Below, one piece after another: positions 17,425-28,096 of a DNA stretch of 64,000 bases. The number at the start of each line of letters is the position of its first letter. Positions within the stretch are counted from its first letter, which is position 1. The position numbers were made by a program, and so were the translations under genes. The stretch lies in contig NZ_JXDL01000001.1 of the NCBI RefSeq assembly GCF_001590795.1, forward strand, positions 3,361,796 to 3,425,795, written 5' to 3'. The notes beneath the pieces are model-generated. The model searched no databases and was not told where the DNA came from. It saw only the letters and a list, made by a program, of their open reading frames with translations. Source of the stretch: Bradyrhizobium sp. AT1. Its GTDB lineage: Bacteria; Pseudomonadota; Alphaproteobacteria; Rhizobiales; Xanthobacteraceae.

Positions 17425-18225
17425 ATGCGCATTGCGTTGCTGCTGACCGCAACCATCGTCGGCGCGCTTTTCGCCGGCCCATCTCGTGCCGGATCGCTCG
17501 ACGCCGACGCGGCGCAGCCGCTGCCGCCGGGCTTCCAAAGCTACCGCGGCTACATGTTCGACCTCACGGAGAATTCCGACCGCAAGGACGTCGAAAAGCT
17601 CACCGACAATCTGAAGCAGCAGATCGACCTCGTCGAAGGCGCCGGCCTCTCGCCGCGTGTGCTGCGCTTTTTCCACACTGTGCCGATCGTCGCGAGCGAG
17701 CTCGCCTGCCTCGACGAAGGCGCCGCAACCGCGTGCTACGGCCGGGTCACGCCCGACATTCGCCGCACCGCGCCGCGGACGCTGACGGTGTGGGACCCGA
17801 ACAAGCAGCGCTGGACCAATCCCAACGCCGTCGACCTCGCGGTCGATTCCGGGCTCGGCGTGATCATGCTGCGCCCAGACATGATGCGCTACGAGAAGGA
17901 GGCCGTGCTGCTGCATGAATTGCTGCACGCCTATCACGCGCGGCTGCTGCCGGACGGCTACGCCAACAAGGGCTTGATCGCCTACTACGCCCTGGCCAAG
18001 TCCAAGGATCAGTTACCCAAGGACTCCTATGCGATGAAGAATCCCATGGAGTTCTTTGCCGTAACCGCCAGCATCTTCCTCTCCGGAAAGAGCGAATTCC
18101 ACGACCCGAAGTCGCGCGAGGCGCTCAAGGAGAAGATGCCGGACTACTACAAATACCTGGTCGGCGTGTTCGGATTCGACCCCGAGCCGGCGGCAGCGAA
18201 CGGCCCGGTTGCCTCGCTGAAGTGA
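17425..18225 (+). CDS. Secreted protein with HELLH metallopeptidase-like motif
   Basis: A 266-residue protein with a signal peptide (MRIALLLTAT..., cleavage near Ala19-Ala22). HELLH at 164-168 and a nearby His171 suggest a zinc peptidase site; the third ligand is not obvious, although a later glutamate in NPMEFFA could serve. Four cysteines in the middle may form disulphides. A GGGG ribosome site precedes the start. It is monocistronic, ended by a good terminator. Substrate and true activity are unknown. Confidence 0.75.
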   Translation: MRIALLLTATIVGALFAGPSRAGSLDADAAQPLPPGFQSYRGYMFDLTENSDRKDVEKLTDNLKQQIDLVEGAGLSPRVLRFFHTVPIVASELACLDEGAATACYGRVTPDIRRTAPRTLTVWDPNKQRWTNPNAVDLAVDSGLGVIMLRPDMMRYEKEAVLLHELLHAYHARLLPDGYANKGLIAYYALAKSKDQLPKDSYAMKNPMEFFAVTASIFLSGKSEFHDPKSREALKEKMPDYYKYLVGVFGFDPEPAAANGPVASLK

Positions 18226-18253
18226 GGCGGAAACACCGCCAGGACAGACAAGA

Positions 18254-18280
18254 GCCGCGCAAAATGCGCGGCTTTTTTGT
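18254..18280 (+). terminator. Rho-independent terminator
   Basis: GCCGCGC-AAAAT-GCGCGGC is a perfect 7-base stem followed by six thymines. It lies 28 bases after the HELLH gene's stop. Confidence 0.9.
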
Positions 18281-18389
18281 TTTGCTAACCGGAAGCTGCG
18301 GATGACGCCCAGCCGGGAATTGCCAAGGCGGGGCCCGATCTGCATAGTCCCGCCCGCATCGATACCTGATTTCAAGAGGATAGAACAAC

Positions 18390-18743
18390 ATGGCGGACGC
18401 CGACCTGGATGTCGTGATCCGGCAACTGGCCAGACAGCTGCATACGGGCCTGATGACCCGCGCCAAGGAGCGTCGGGATCGCTTCAACGGCCTGGCGACC
18501 AAGGCCAAGAGCAAGGAGACCGCCGACCGCTTCAAGATGATGGCCAAGGCCACCCTGGAGCAGGCCACCGCCGCCGCCAAGCGCCTGCAGATGTCCGCCG
18601 ACAACGTCGCCGACAGCTACGCACGGTCGATGCGGATTGCCGCCAGCACACCCGTTGCGGTGAAGGTGGAGAAGGCGAAGGACGAGAAGCCGGCGAAGAA
18701 GGCCGCCAAGGCAAAGAAGGCGAAAGCCAAGAAGGGGAAGTAA
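18390..18743 (+). CDS. Hypothetical protein with lysine/alanine-rich histone-like tail
   Basis: A 117-residue protein. The first 85 residues are predicted helical and charged, with no cysteine. The last 30 are almost only lysine and alanine (KKAAKAKKAKAKKGK), like the tail of H1-like nucleoid proteins. A GAGG ribosome site lies 11-14 bases upstream. I do not recognise the N-terminal domain. Nucleic acid or polyphosphate binding is a reasonable guess. The gene is isolated between a terminator and a repeat. Confidence 0.75.
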   Translation: MADADLDVVIRQLARQLHTGLMTRAKERRDRFNGLATKAKSKETADRFKMMAKATLEQATAAAKRLQMSADNVADSYARSMRIAASTPVAVKVEKAKDEKPAKKAAKAKKAKAKKGK

Positions 18744-18747
18744 GGCT

Positions 18748-18895
18748 TCTTCCTTCTCCCCTTGCGGGAGAAGGTGGCGCGAAGCGCCGGATGAGGGGTT
18801 CTTTCCACGCGCTACATCGTTCGTGAGGAGAGATACCCCTCACCCGTCTCGCCGCTACGCGGCGAGCCACCCTCTCCCACAAGGGGAGAGGGGTA
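18748..18895. repeat. Palindromic intergenic repeat (CTTCTCCCCTTGCGGGAGAAG family)
   Basis: Contains CTTCTCCCCTTGCGGGAGAAG at the left, GGATGAGGGG/CCCCTCACCC inside and CCTCTCCCACAAGGGGAGAGG at the right. Similar to the elements at 5561 and 35019. Confidence 0.8.
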
Positions 18896-18914
18896 GCGCA
18901 TGCAGCCCTGATAT

Positions 18915-19556
18915 CTATCGCCTTGGCACCGCTACCTGCGTCGGCTCGGCGCTCGCGAGCTCGGCGAGCTTGGCGCGCGCGGCCTCGCGCGCATGGCCGT
19001 CCTTGCCTGATGGCAGCGCCAGCGCCGCCTCGAAATCGGCGCGCGCGTCATCGGCCTGGCCGCGGGCGAGGAACGCGAGGCCCCGGTCGAGCCGGGCCTC
19101 GGCATCCCGGGGATCGAGACGGATCGCCGTGTTGTAGCTCAGGATGGCACGATCGAGATCGCCGGTGGCGGCGAGCGCGAGACCGCGCTGGTGATAGGGC
19201 GCAGCAAGCTTGGGATCATGCGCGATCGCCTCGTCATAGTCGGCGATGGCGAGCTCGAGGTCGCCATTCTGACGACGCGCGAGCGCGCGGTCACGATAGA
19301 GCGCAGCGCGGTTGGGATTGAGGTGAATGGCCTCGTCGAAATCGGCGATCGCCCGCTTGAAGTCGCCATGGCGCAGCGCGATCCGTCCTCGCCCCTCATA
19401 GGCAAAGGCGATCAGCGAGCCGCGCAGCGGCGAGAAGCCGATCACCGCCGAGCAGACGTCGGGCTCGTCCTCGTCACCGCAATTGACGACCATGTGCGTG
19501 GACAGGCCGACGAGGACGCCCATGACGATCAGCAATGGTACGGCGGTTCTGGTCAT
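18915..19556 (-). CDS. Membrane-anchored tetratricopeptide repeat protein
   Basis: A 213-residue protein from MTRTAV. An N-terminal hydrophobic segment (about 5-22) anchors or exports it. A short region with two cysteines (NCGDEDEPDVC) follows, then about four TPR units (FDEAIHLNPNRAALYRDRALAR, YDEAIAHDPK, YNTAIRLDPR, FEAALALPS). TPRs bind protein partners. A longer start to 19610 is possible. It is likely in the same direction as htpX but separated from it by 135 bases. Confidence 0.85.
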   Translation of the reverse strand: MTRTAVPLLIVMGVLVGLSTHMVVNCGDEDEPDVCSAVIGFSPLRGSLIAFAYEGRGRIALRHGDFKRAIADFDEAIHLNPNRAALYRDRALARRQNGDLELAIADYDEAIAHDPKLAAPYHQRGLALAATGDLDRAILSYNTAIRLDPRDAEARLDRGLAFLARGQADDARADFEAALALPSGKDGHAREAARAKLAELASAEPTQVAVPRR

Positions 19557-19691
19557 CTTCGACGGTGGCAGGCGGAGGGCCGGCCACGCATCCCCTTTCG
19601 AAGCAATCATTTCGCCGGGGTGTTAACACCGGCGCGCACGATCCTGTGTGCGCCAGGTCACAAAGCGGGCGACAAATCCGAGGCGATTCCG

Positions 19692-20639
19692 TCAGCCCCA
19701 AGGACCGCGTGAGCGGCCTGAAGATGAGGAGCGCCCCCAAGGGCCCCGAGGCGGATAGTTCTCGTTGGCCCCGACCGACGGCGCGGCCCGCGCGCCGAGC
19801 TCGGCCGCGAGCTGCTGGAGCGCCGCGATGCGGTTCTGCGTCGAGGGATGGGTGGCGAACAGATTGTCGACGCCGTGGCCCGACAACGGATTGATGATGA
19901 ACATATGCGCGGTCGCGGGATTTCGCTCGGCCTCATAGTTTGGCACCTTGTGCGCGGCGCCCTCGATCTTCACCAGCGCCGAGGCTAGCCACATCGGCTG
20001 CCCCGCGATGCGCGCGCCGAGATCGTCCGCGGCATATTCGCGGGTGCGGCTGATCGCCATCTGCACCAACATGGCGCCGAGCGGGGCGAGGATCATCATC
20101 AGGATCGAGCCGACGATGCCGAGACCATTGTTGTTGTCGCGATTGCCGCCGAAGAACATGCCGAACTGCGCCAGCATGGAGATCGCGCCGGCGATGGTCG
20201 CGGTGATCGTCATCAGCAGCGTGTCGTGATTCTTGATATGGGCGAGCTCGTGCGCGACCACGCCGGCGAGCTCCTCGCGGCTGAGCTGGTTCATCAGGCC
20301 GGTGGTGACGGCGACCGCGGCGTTTTCGGGATTTCGTCCGGTCGCGAACGCGTTGGGCTGCGGCTCATCCATCAGGAACACCCGCGGCATCGGCAAGCCG
20401 GCGCGGCCCGCGAGCTCGGCGACGAGCCCGACCAGTTCCGGCGCGCTTCTACGGTCGACCTCATGGGCGCCGTACATCGACAGCACCATGCGGTCGGAGT
20501 TCCAGTAGGTGAAGAGATTGGTCGCAGCGGCAATGGCCAGCGCGATCACGGCACCGGCGGCTCCGCCGATCAGATAGCCGACGCCCATGAACAGGGCGGT
20601 GAGGCCTGCGAGCAGCATTGCGGTACGAAGATAGTTCAT
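19692..20639 (-). CDS. htpX: Membrane zinc metalloprotease HtpX
   Basis: A 315-residue M48 peptidase that degrades misfolded membrane proteins in the cytoplasmic membrane. Two N-terminal membrane segments lie at about 8-45. The zinc site is HELAH at 130-134, extended as [10 protein letters not shown]. Two more membrane segments follow (about 143-162 and 178-200). A glycine/serine/arginine/proline low-complexity tail ends the protein. A CTTGAAA hexamer lies 89 bases upstream on the coding strand (20734-20728), reminiscent of a heat-shock -35, but I could not find a convincing matching -10. Confidence 0.93.
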   Translation of the reverse strand: MNYLRTAMLLAGLTALFMGVGYLIGGAAGAVIALAIAAATNLFTYWNSDRMVLSMYGAHEVDRRSAPELVGLVAELAGRAGLPMPRVFLMDEPQPNAFATGRNPENAAVAVTTGLMNQLSREELAGVVAHELAHIKNHDTLLMTITATIAGAISMLAQFGMFFGGNRDNNNGLGIVGSILMMILAPLGAMLVQMAISRTREYAADDLGARIAGQPMWLASALVKIEGAAHKVPNYEAERNPATAHMFIINPLSGHGVDNLFATHPSTQNRIAALQQLAAELGARAAPSVGANENYPPRGPWGRSSSSGRSRGPWG

Positions 20640-20825
20640 GGTCGTCTCCCGGGCCGGCCGCGGCAGGCTGGAAGCGCCAGCAGGCCGGCAGGCATGAGGT
20701 AGGGATGACCCCGGCCGGAGTGCAAGGTTTCAAGGTGCGTCGCGGAGCCGCGGCACTGGTTTGCGTACCCTACTTCCATTAAACTTCGTCCAGAATCCAA
20801 GCGTCCCCTCCCCGCCGGATAATCC

Positions 20826-22127
20826 ATGCTCCAGACCCGATTTGCGATCGCGGCCCTTGCTCTCGCCGCGCTGTCCGCTCCCGCCTTCGCCCAGCTTTCG
20901 CCGCCGCCCGCCAAGCCCGCTACCCCCAAGGCGACCGCGCCCTCGCCGCGCGCCGCTTCGTGCCACAATGGCGCGAGCTTCGATCGCTTCCTGACTGAGG
21001 TGAAGCAACAGGCGGTCGCCGCCGGCGTGTCGCAGCGGACGATCGCAGAGGCTTCGCCCTATCTCGTCTACGACCAGGGCATCGTCAATCGTGACCGCGG
21101 CCAGCGCGTGTTCGGCCAGCTCTTCACCGAATTCGCCGGCCGCATGGCCGCGCCCTATCGCATGCAGAACGGCCAGCAGCACATCAAGCAATACGCGGCC
21201 GCATTTGCACGCGCGGAAAAAGAATATGGCGTGCCGCCGGCGGTGATCGCCGCGTTCTGGGGATTGGAGAGCGACTTCGGCGCCAACATGGGCAATCTGC
21301 CGACGCTGAAATCGCTGGTGTCGCTGGCCTATGACTGCCGCCGCTCCGAGATGTTCGTGAACGAGACCATCGCCGCACTGAAGATCATCGACCGCGGCGA
21401 TCTGCATCCCGACGAGATGATCGGCTCCTGGGCCGGCGAGCTCGGTCAGACCCAGTTCCTGCCGGTGCATTACGCCAATTACGCCGTCGACTATGACGGC
21501 GACGGACGGCGTGACCTGTTGCGCTCGGGCGCCGACGTGATCGGCTCGACCGCCAACTACATCGCCAACGGCCTGAAGTGGCGGCGCGGCGAGCCGTGGC
21601 TGGAAGAGATCAAGGTGCCGCCGAACCTGCCGTGGGAGAAGACCGATCTCACGGTGAAGGAGCCGCGCTCGACCTGGGCGCAGCTGGGGGTCACCTATCC
21701 CGACGGCCGTCCCCTGCCGAGCGACAATTTGCCGGCCTCCGTGCTGCTGCCGATGGGACGCTTCGGCCCAGCCTTCATGGCTTACGCGAATTTCGCGGCC
21801 TACACCGAGTGGAATAACTCGCTGATCTATTCGACCACCGCGGGCTATCTCGCCTCGCGCATCGCGGGCGCCGCTCCCATGCGCAAGCCGGCCCAACCGG
21901 TGCCGCAGCTGCCGTTCAACGAGCTCAAGGAATTGCAGCAGTTGCTGGTGCGCGCCGGCTTCAATGTCGGCAAGGTCGACGGCGTGCTGGGTCAGCAGAG
22001 CCGCGCCGCCGTCAAGGCGATGCAGATCAAGTTCGGCCTGCCCGCCGATTCCTGGCCGACCGCCGAGCTGCTCGCGCGCATGCGCGGCGGCACGGCACAG
22101 GCGCAGCCGACGGGAATGGTGCGGTAG
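20826..22127 (+). CDS. Lytic murein transglycosylase, MltB family, with peptidoglycan-binding domain
   Basis: Cleaves glycan strands of peptidoglycan to 1,6-anhydro ends. The 433-residue protein has a signal peptide (cleaved after AFA, residue 22), a proline-rich linker to about 42, an SLT_2 domain at 47-345 with catalytic Glu148 in GLESDFG, and a C-terminal PG_binding_1 domain at about 367-428. There is no lipobox cysteine at the cleavage site, so it is soluble in the periplasm. It is monocistronic and divergent from htpX. Confidence 0.93.
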   Translation: MLQTRFAIAALALAALSAPAFAQLSPPPAKPATPKATAPSPRAASCHNGASFDRFLTEVKQQAVAAGVSQRTIAEASPYLVYDQGIVNRDRGQRVFGQLFTEFAGRMAAPYRMQNGQQHIKQYAAAFARAEKEYGVPPAVIAAFWGLESDFGANMGNLPTLKSLVSLAYDCRRSEMFVNETIAALKIIDRGDLHPDEMIGSWAGELGQTQFLPVHYANYAVDYDGDGRRDLLRSGADVIGSTANYIANGLKWRRGEPWLEEIKVPPNLPWEKTDLTVKEPRSTWAQLGVTYPDGRPLPSDNLPASVLLPMGRFGPAFMAYANFAAYTEWNNSLIYSTTAGYLASRIAGAAPMRKPAQPVPQLPFNELKELQQLLVRAGFNVGKVDGVLGQQSRAAVKAMQIKFGLPADSWPTAELLARMRGGTAQAQPTGMVR

Positions 22128-22246
22128 ATCGTCTATCCGTCATTCCCCGCGAGGGACTATGTGGCATGGCACCGCGAGCCAGCACCGTAGAATTTTCGCA
22201 TCGCACAAGCGCTTTGCGCGATTGTAATTTTCCATGAGGCTCCCAT

Positions 22247-22285
22247 GTGAGTGGCTCAGGTTTTCTCCTGAGATTTCCCATTCAC
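22247..22285 (+). promoter_or_regulatory. Imperfect hairpin directly upstream of the DUF1993 gene
   Basis: CTCAGG-TTTTCT-CCTGAG forms the inner stem and GTGAGTGG/CCATTCAC the outer stem. It ends 13 bases before the ATG, close to the GCGAG ribosome site, so it could affect translation. Confidence 0.4.
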
Positions 22286-22298
22286 AAGCGAGCATCAC

Positions 22299-22802
22299 AT
22301 GTCCTTCTACGACGCCGTCGTCCCCGCCTATTTGCAGATGCTGAACAGCATGACCGGGCTGCTCACCAAAGCCGAGGCGCATTGCGCGGCCAAGAAGATC
22401 GACCCCAGCGTCCTGCTCGGCTCGCGCCTCTTCCCGGACATGCTGCCGCTGTCGAAGCAGATCCAGCTCGTCAGCGATTTCGCCGCCAAGGGCTGCGCCC
22501 GGCTGACGCACAGCGAAGTCCCCTCGACGCCCGACACCGAGACGAGTTTTGCGGAATTGAAGCAGCGGCTGGCGAAGACCATCGACTATGTGAAGTCGTT
22601 CAAGCCGGAGCAATTCGAGGGTGCCGATACCAAGGACGTCACGTTCCCGGCCGGACCGGACAAATCCATCACGATGAAGGGCCAGCAATTCCTGAGCGCG
22701 TTCTCGCTGCCGAACTTCTATTTCCACTGCGCAACCGCCCACGGCCTGTTGCGCCACAACGGCGTCGAGATCGGCAAGCGCGACTTCATGGGCACGAACT
22801 GA
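22299..22802 (+). CDS. DUF1993 family protein
   Basis: A 167-residue protein, helical, beginning MSFYDAVVPAYLQMLNSM, which fits DUF1993 in length and pattern, including HxxT-like spacing in FYFHCATAHGLLRHNGVEIGKRDFMG (pieces). The family resembles DinB-like four-helix bundles and the two histidines near residues 143-149 could bind metal. Function unknown. It sits alone, with hairpins on both sides. Confidence 0.85.
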   Translation: MSFYDAVVPAYLQMLNSMTGLLTKAEAHCAAKKIDPSVLLGSRLFPDMLPLSKQIQLVSDFAAKGCARLTHSEVPSTPDTETSFAELKQRLAKTIDYVKSFKPEQFEGADTKDVTFPAGPDKSITMKGQQFLSAFSLPNFYFHCATAHGLLRHNGVEIGKRDFMGTN

Positions 22803-22820
22803 TTTGTCAGATCGCACGGC

Positions 22821-22892
22821 GACGATAGGCGGACTCCATCGTCGCAGCCGATATTGCACATGAATTATGCTACGCGGCCGTTGCCGCGTAGC
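22821..22892. other. Two perfect hairpins between DUF1993 and the alkene reductase gene
   Basis: GACGAT/ATCGTC pair at 22821-22826 and 22838-22843. GCTACGCGGC-CGTT-GCCGCGTAGC is a perfect 10-base stem at 22869-22892. No T-run follows, so a factor-independent terminator is uncertain. Confidence 0.5.
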
Positions 22893-22981
22893 TCGCCTGC
22901 ACTTTCCGTATGGCTCCTCCCTTGCGCTCTATGGCGCGATGCACAAGTGTCCCTGACCTTTCACCGTCTGGAACACCCCTC

Positions 22982-24082
22982 ATGAGCCGTTCGACCAAAT
23001 TGTTTGAGACCTACAAGCTCGGCCCGATCACGCTGGCCAACCGCCTCGTGATGGCGCCGCTGACGCGCAACCGCGCCGTCCCTGGCACCTTCGTACCCGG
23101 CGCGCTCGCCGCCGAGTATTACGGCCAGCGCGCCTCCGCGGGGCTTCTGATCACCGAAGCGAGCCAGGTCTCACAACAGGGCCAAGGCTACCAGGACACC
23201 CCCGGCATCTACAGCAAGGACCAGGTCGCCGGTTGGCGCAAGGTCACCGATCGCGTGCATGAACGTGGCGGCAAGATCTTCATCCAGCTCTGGCATGTCG
23301 GCCGCATCTCGCATGTCGATCTCCAGGCGAATGGCGCGGCCCCGGTGGCGCCGAGCGCAATCCGCGCCAAGGGCAAGACCTTCGTGAACGGCGGCTTCGC
23401 CGACGTCTCCGAGCCGCGTGCGCTCGAGCTCTCCGAAATTCCCGGGATTATCGACGATTTCAAGCGCGCCACGAAGAACGCGCTGGAGGCCGGCTTCGAC
23501 GGCGTCGAGATCCACGGCGCCAACGGCTATCTGCTCGACCAGTTCGCCAAGGATGGCGCCAACAAGCGCACCGATGCCTATGGCGGCTCGATCGAGAACC
23601 GCGCCCGGCTGATGCTCGAAGTGTCCAAGGCCGTCGCGACTGAAGCCGGCGCCGATCGCACCGGCATCCGCATCTCGCCGGTGACGCCGGCCAACGACGT
23701 CTCCGACAGCAATCCGCAAGCCCTGTTCGATCACATCGTCGACGGTCTCAGCGCGCTGAAGCTGGTCTATCTCCATGTCGTCGAAGGCGCCACCGGCGGC
23801 CCGCGCGACTTCGCGCCGTTCGACTATGCGTCCTTGCGCAAGCGCTTCGCCGGCGCCTACGTCGCCAACAACGGCTACGATTTCGATCTCGCCACCAAGG
23901 TGCTGGACGCGAACGCGGCCGATCTCATCGCCTTCGGCAAGCCGTTCATCTCCAACCCCGACCTCGTCGAGCGGTTGAAGCAGGGCGCCGCGCTGAACGA
24001 CTGGGACAAGAACACCTTCTACGGCGGCGGCGCCAAGGGCTACACGGACTACCCGACGCTGGCGGCCGAGCCGGCGGAGTGA
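22982..24082 (+). CDS. Old Yellow Enzyme family alkene reductase (NemA-like)
   Basis: An FMN-dependent NAD(P)H oxidoreductase that reduces activated alkenes, nitro-esters or electrophilic quinones. From MSRSTK it has 366 residues. The substrate-binding pair is His178 and Asn181 in IHGANGYLLDQF, with Tyr183 as proton donor; the FMN region shows APLTRNR (25-31) and QLWHVGR (102-108). It is cytoplasmic. The frame is open earlier but lacks family signature. Gene stands alone and ends before a bidirectional terminator. Physiological substrate unknown. Confidence 0.92.
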   Translation: MSRSTKLFETYKLGPITLANRLVMAPLTRNRAVPGTFVPGALAAEYYGQRASAGLLITEASQVSQQGQGYQDTPGIYSKDQVAGWRKVTDRVHERGGKIFIQLWHVGRISHVDLQANGAAPVAPSAIRAKGKTFVNGGFADVSEPRALELSEIPGIIDDFKRATKNALEAGFDGVEIHGANGYLLDQFAKDGANKRTDAYGGSIENRARLMLEVSKAVATEAGADRTGIRISPVTPANDVSDSNPQALFDHIVDGLSALKLVYLHVVEGATGGPRDFAPFDYASLRKRFAGAYVANNGYDFDLATKVLDANAADLIAFGKPFISNPDLVERLKQGAALNDWDKNTFYGGGAKGYTDYPTLAAEPAE

Positions 24083-24117
24083 TCTTCTCCCTCTCCCCGC
24101 AAGCGGGGCGAGGCGAA

Positions 24118-24149
24118 GAAAAAAGGCCGGGATCGCTCCCGGCCTTTCG
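24118..24149. terminator. Bidirectional terminator between nemA-like gene and the glycerol operon
   Basis: An 11-base stem (24122-24132 with 24137-24147) with a 4-base loop. The plus strand has TTTC after it; the minus strand has a run of six or more thymines, so it works best for the glycerol operon. Confidence 0.8.
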
Positions 24150-24172
24150 CATTCGGTGACGCTATTCGCCGC

Positions 24173-25969
24173 TTACTTGGCTTCCGCGCGCTTCGGGGGG
24201 GTCGCCGGCCACGACTTGATCAGGGTGTCGTAGTCGACCGTCTCGCCCTTCGGCTTCTCGTTGGCGAGCTTGCGCTGGGGCGCGATGGTGCCGTCCTTCT
24301 CAGCCTTCGCGAACCAGTACTCCGGCTTCTCCTTCTTGTGGAGCTTCGGACCGCAGGCGCCCTGCACGTTGGACTTCTCCAGGCGCTCCATGACGGAGTC
24401 CTGAGCCGCCGCGAGGGCATCCATCGCGGCTTGCGGCGTCTTCGCACCGGACGACGCATCGCCGATGTTCTGCCACCACAGCTGGGCCAGCTTCGGATAG
24501 TCGGGCACGTTGTTGCCGGTCGGGGTCCACTGCACGCGCGCGGGCGAGCGGTAGAACTCGATCAGGCCGCCGAGCTTCGGCGCGCGCTCGGTGAACGACT
24601 TGTCCCAGATGTCGGATTCACGGATGAACGTGAGACCGACATGGCTCTTCTTCAGCGACACCGTCTTGGAGACGATGAACTGGAGATACAGCCAGGCCGC
24701 CTTGCGGCGATCCGCCGGGGTCGACTTCAGCAGCGTGAGGGAGCCGGCATCCTGGTAGCCGAGCTTCATGCCTTCCTTCCAGTACGCGCCGTGCGGCGAG
24801 GGCGCCATACGCCATTTCGGCGTACCGTCCGCGTTCATCACGGCAATGCCCGGCTTCACCATGTCGGCGGTGAAGGCGGTGTACCAGAACATCTGCTGGG
24901 CGATGTTGCCCTGCGCCGGCACTGGACCGGATTCCGAGAAGGTCATGCCCTGCGCCTGCGGCGGGGCATACTTCTTCATCCACTCGAGGTACTTGGTGAT
25001 CGAGTAGACTGCAGCGGGACCATTGGTGTCGCCGCCGCGTTCGATCGACGAGCCGACCGGACGGCAGCCTTCCATGCGGATGCCCCATTCGTCGACCGGC
25101 AGACCGTTCGGGATGCCCTTGTCGCCGTTGCCGGCCATCGAGAGCCACGCGTCGGTGAAGCGCCAGCCGAGCGAGGGGTCCTTCTTACCATAGTCCATAT
25201 GGCCGTAGACCTTGACGCCGTTGATCTCCTTGATGTCGTTGGTGAAGAACTCGGCGATATCCTCATAGGCCGACCAGTTCACGGGCACGCCGAGCTCGTA
25301 GCCATACTTGGCCTTGAACTTGGCCTTGTAGTCCGGATTGGTGAACCAGTCGTAGCGGAACCAATAGAGGTTGGCGAACTGCTGGTCGGGCAGTTGATAG
25401 AGCTTGCCGTCAGGCCCCGTGCCGAACGACTTGCCGATGAAGTCGTTGACGTCGAGCATGGGGTCGGTGACGTCCTTGCCCTCGCCGGTCATGTAGTCCG
25501 ACAGCGCGATGGTCTGTCCGTAGCGGAAGTGCGTGCCGATCAGGTCGGAATCGTTGATCCAGCCGTCATACACGTTCTTGCCGGACTGCATCTGGGTCTG
25601 CAGCTTCTCGACGACGTCACCTTCCTGGATGAGGTCGTGCTTGAGCTTGATTCCGGTGAGCTCGGAGAACGCCTTGGCCAGCGTCTGCGCCTCGTATTCG
25701 TGGGTCGTGATGGTCTCGGAGACGACGTTGATCTCCATACCCTTGAAAGGCTCGGCGGCCTTCGCGAACCACTCCAGCTCCTTCTTCTGATCGTCCTTCG
25801 ACAGCGTCGAGGGCTGGAATTCGGTAATCCACTTCTGGATCGTGGCGTCGTCGGCGGCACGAACCGGCGCCGAGACGGCGAGCGACACCGCCATGATGGC
25901 GGCGGCGCTGGACATCGTCAGAAAACTGCTCTTGGTCAATGGGCCTTTCCTTCTCCTAAACTGTCGCAT
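24173..25969 (-). CDS. glpV: Glycerol ABC transporter substrate-binding protein
   Basis: A periplasmic binding protein of 598 residues. The start chosen has GGAGG spaced ideally before the ATG; an earlier start at 26002 is not needed. The signal peptide is long (about 38 residues, cleaved after VRA). The fold is a family 1 extracellular solute-binding protein, and the gene order matches the glpSTPQUV glycerol system described in Rhizobium leguminosarum, which is the basis for the symbol. It is the last gene of the operon, 78 bases after the DUF2160 gene, perhaps with its own mRNA segment to allow higher expression. Ligand identity rests on context. Confidence 0.85.
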   Translation of the reverse strand: MRQFRRRKGPLTKSSFLTMSSAAAIMAVSLAVSAPVRAADDATIQKWITEFQPSTLSKDDQKKELEWFAKAAEPFKGMEINVVSETITTHEYEAQTLAKAFSELTGIKLKHDLIQEGDVVEKLQTQMQSGKNVYDGWINDSDLIGTHFRYGQTIALSDYMTGEGKDVTDPMLDVNDFIGKSFGTGPDGKLYQLPDQQFANLYWFRYDWFTNPDYKAKFKAKYGYELGVPVNWSAYEDIAEFFTNDIKEINGVKVYGHMDYGKKDPSLGWRFTDAWLSMAGNGDKGIPNGLPVDEWGIRMEGCRPVGSSIERGGDTNGPAAVYSITKYLEWMKKYAPPQAQGMTFSESGPVPAQGNIAQQMFWYTAFTADMVKPGIAVMNADGTPKWRMAPSPHGAYWKEGMKLGYQDAGSLTLLKSTPADRRKAAWLYLQFIVSKTVSLKKSHVGLTFIRESDIWDKSFTERAPKLGGLIEFYRSPARVQWTPTGNNVPDYPKLAQLWWQNIGDASSGAKTPQAAMDALAAAQDSVMERLEKSNVQGACGPKLHKKEKPEYWFAKAEKDGTIAPQRKLANEKPKGETVDYDTLIKSWPATPPKRAEAK

Positions 25970-26047
25970 GTTGTTCCTCCGTTGCAGCGACAAAATTTTC
26001 ACAGGCCCGGGTTTAGATCCCGGATCTGGCCGTCCCTTCGCGAAGCG

Positions 26048-26377
26048 TCAGACCGTGCGAAAAATGAGCACGGCCGTGGCCAGCGAAATTCCACTTGCGA
26101 GCCACAGGCTCGAAATTTCGAAACCCTCCTCGCCGATCGGCAAGGTTGCGATCACGTCGGTCCCAACGAGACCGATCCAGACCAGATGGATGACGGCGGC
26201 CGCGATCAGCGAAATGAACAGGCGATCGCCGCGCGTGGTTGGGATCCGCAGTACGCCGACGCGCTCGGCTTCGGGATAGACCGCAGCGAGCCATGTCATG
26301 ACAGCCAGCGTACCCGCCAACGCAGCGAAGAAGATCGCCGTCGGCGGCGTCCAGGCCATCCATGCGATGGATTCCAT
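26048..26377 (-). CDS. glpU: DUF2160 small membrane protein of the glycerol transporter
   Basis: A 109-residue protein with three membrane segments (about 13-33, 52-73 and 86-106) and no ATP-binding or permease motif. DUF2160 proteins occur in glycerol-type ABC operons between permease and binding protein. It starts 10 bases after the second permease, so it is translated from the same mRNA. It may be an accessory subunit. The role has not been established from sequence. Confidence 0.85.
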   Translation of the reverse strand: MESIAWMAWTPPTAIFFAALAGTLAVMTWLAAVYPEAERVGVLRIPTTRGDRLFISLIAAAVIHLVWIGLVGTDVIATLPIGEEGFEISSLWLASGISLATAVLIFRTV

Positions 26378-26387
26378 TGATGCCTCC

Positions 26388-28095
<1,708 letters not shown>

Positions 28096-28096
<1 letters not shown>

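Noticed and set aside
20728..20760. Heat-shock (RpoH) promoter for htpX
   Set aside because: CTTGAAA is present, but no -10 element at a suitable distance; kept only as a remark.
24338..26380. 680-residue open frame on the plus strand
   Set aside because: Antisense of glpV and glpU. No recognisable domains.
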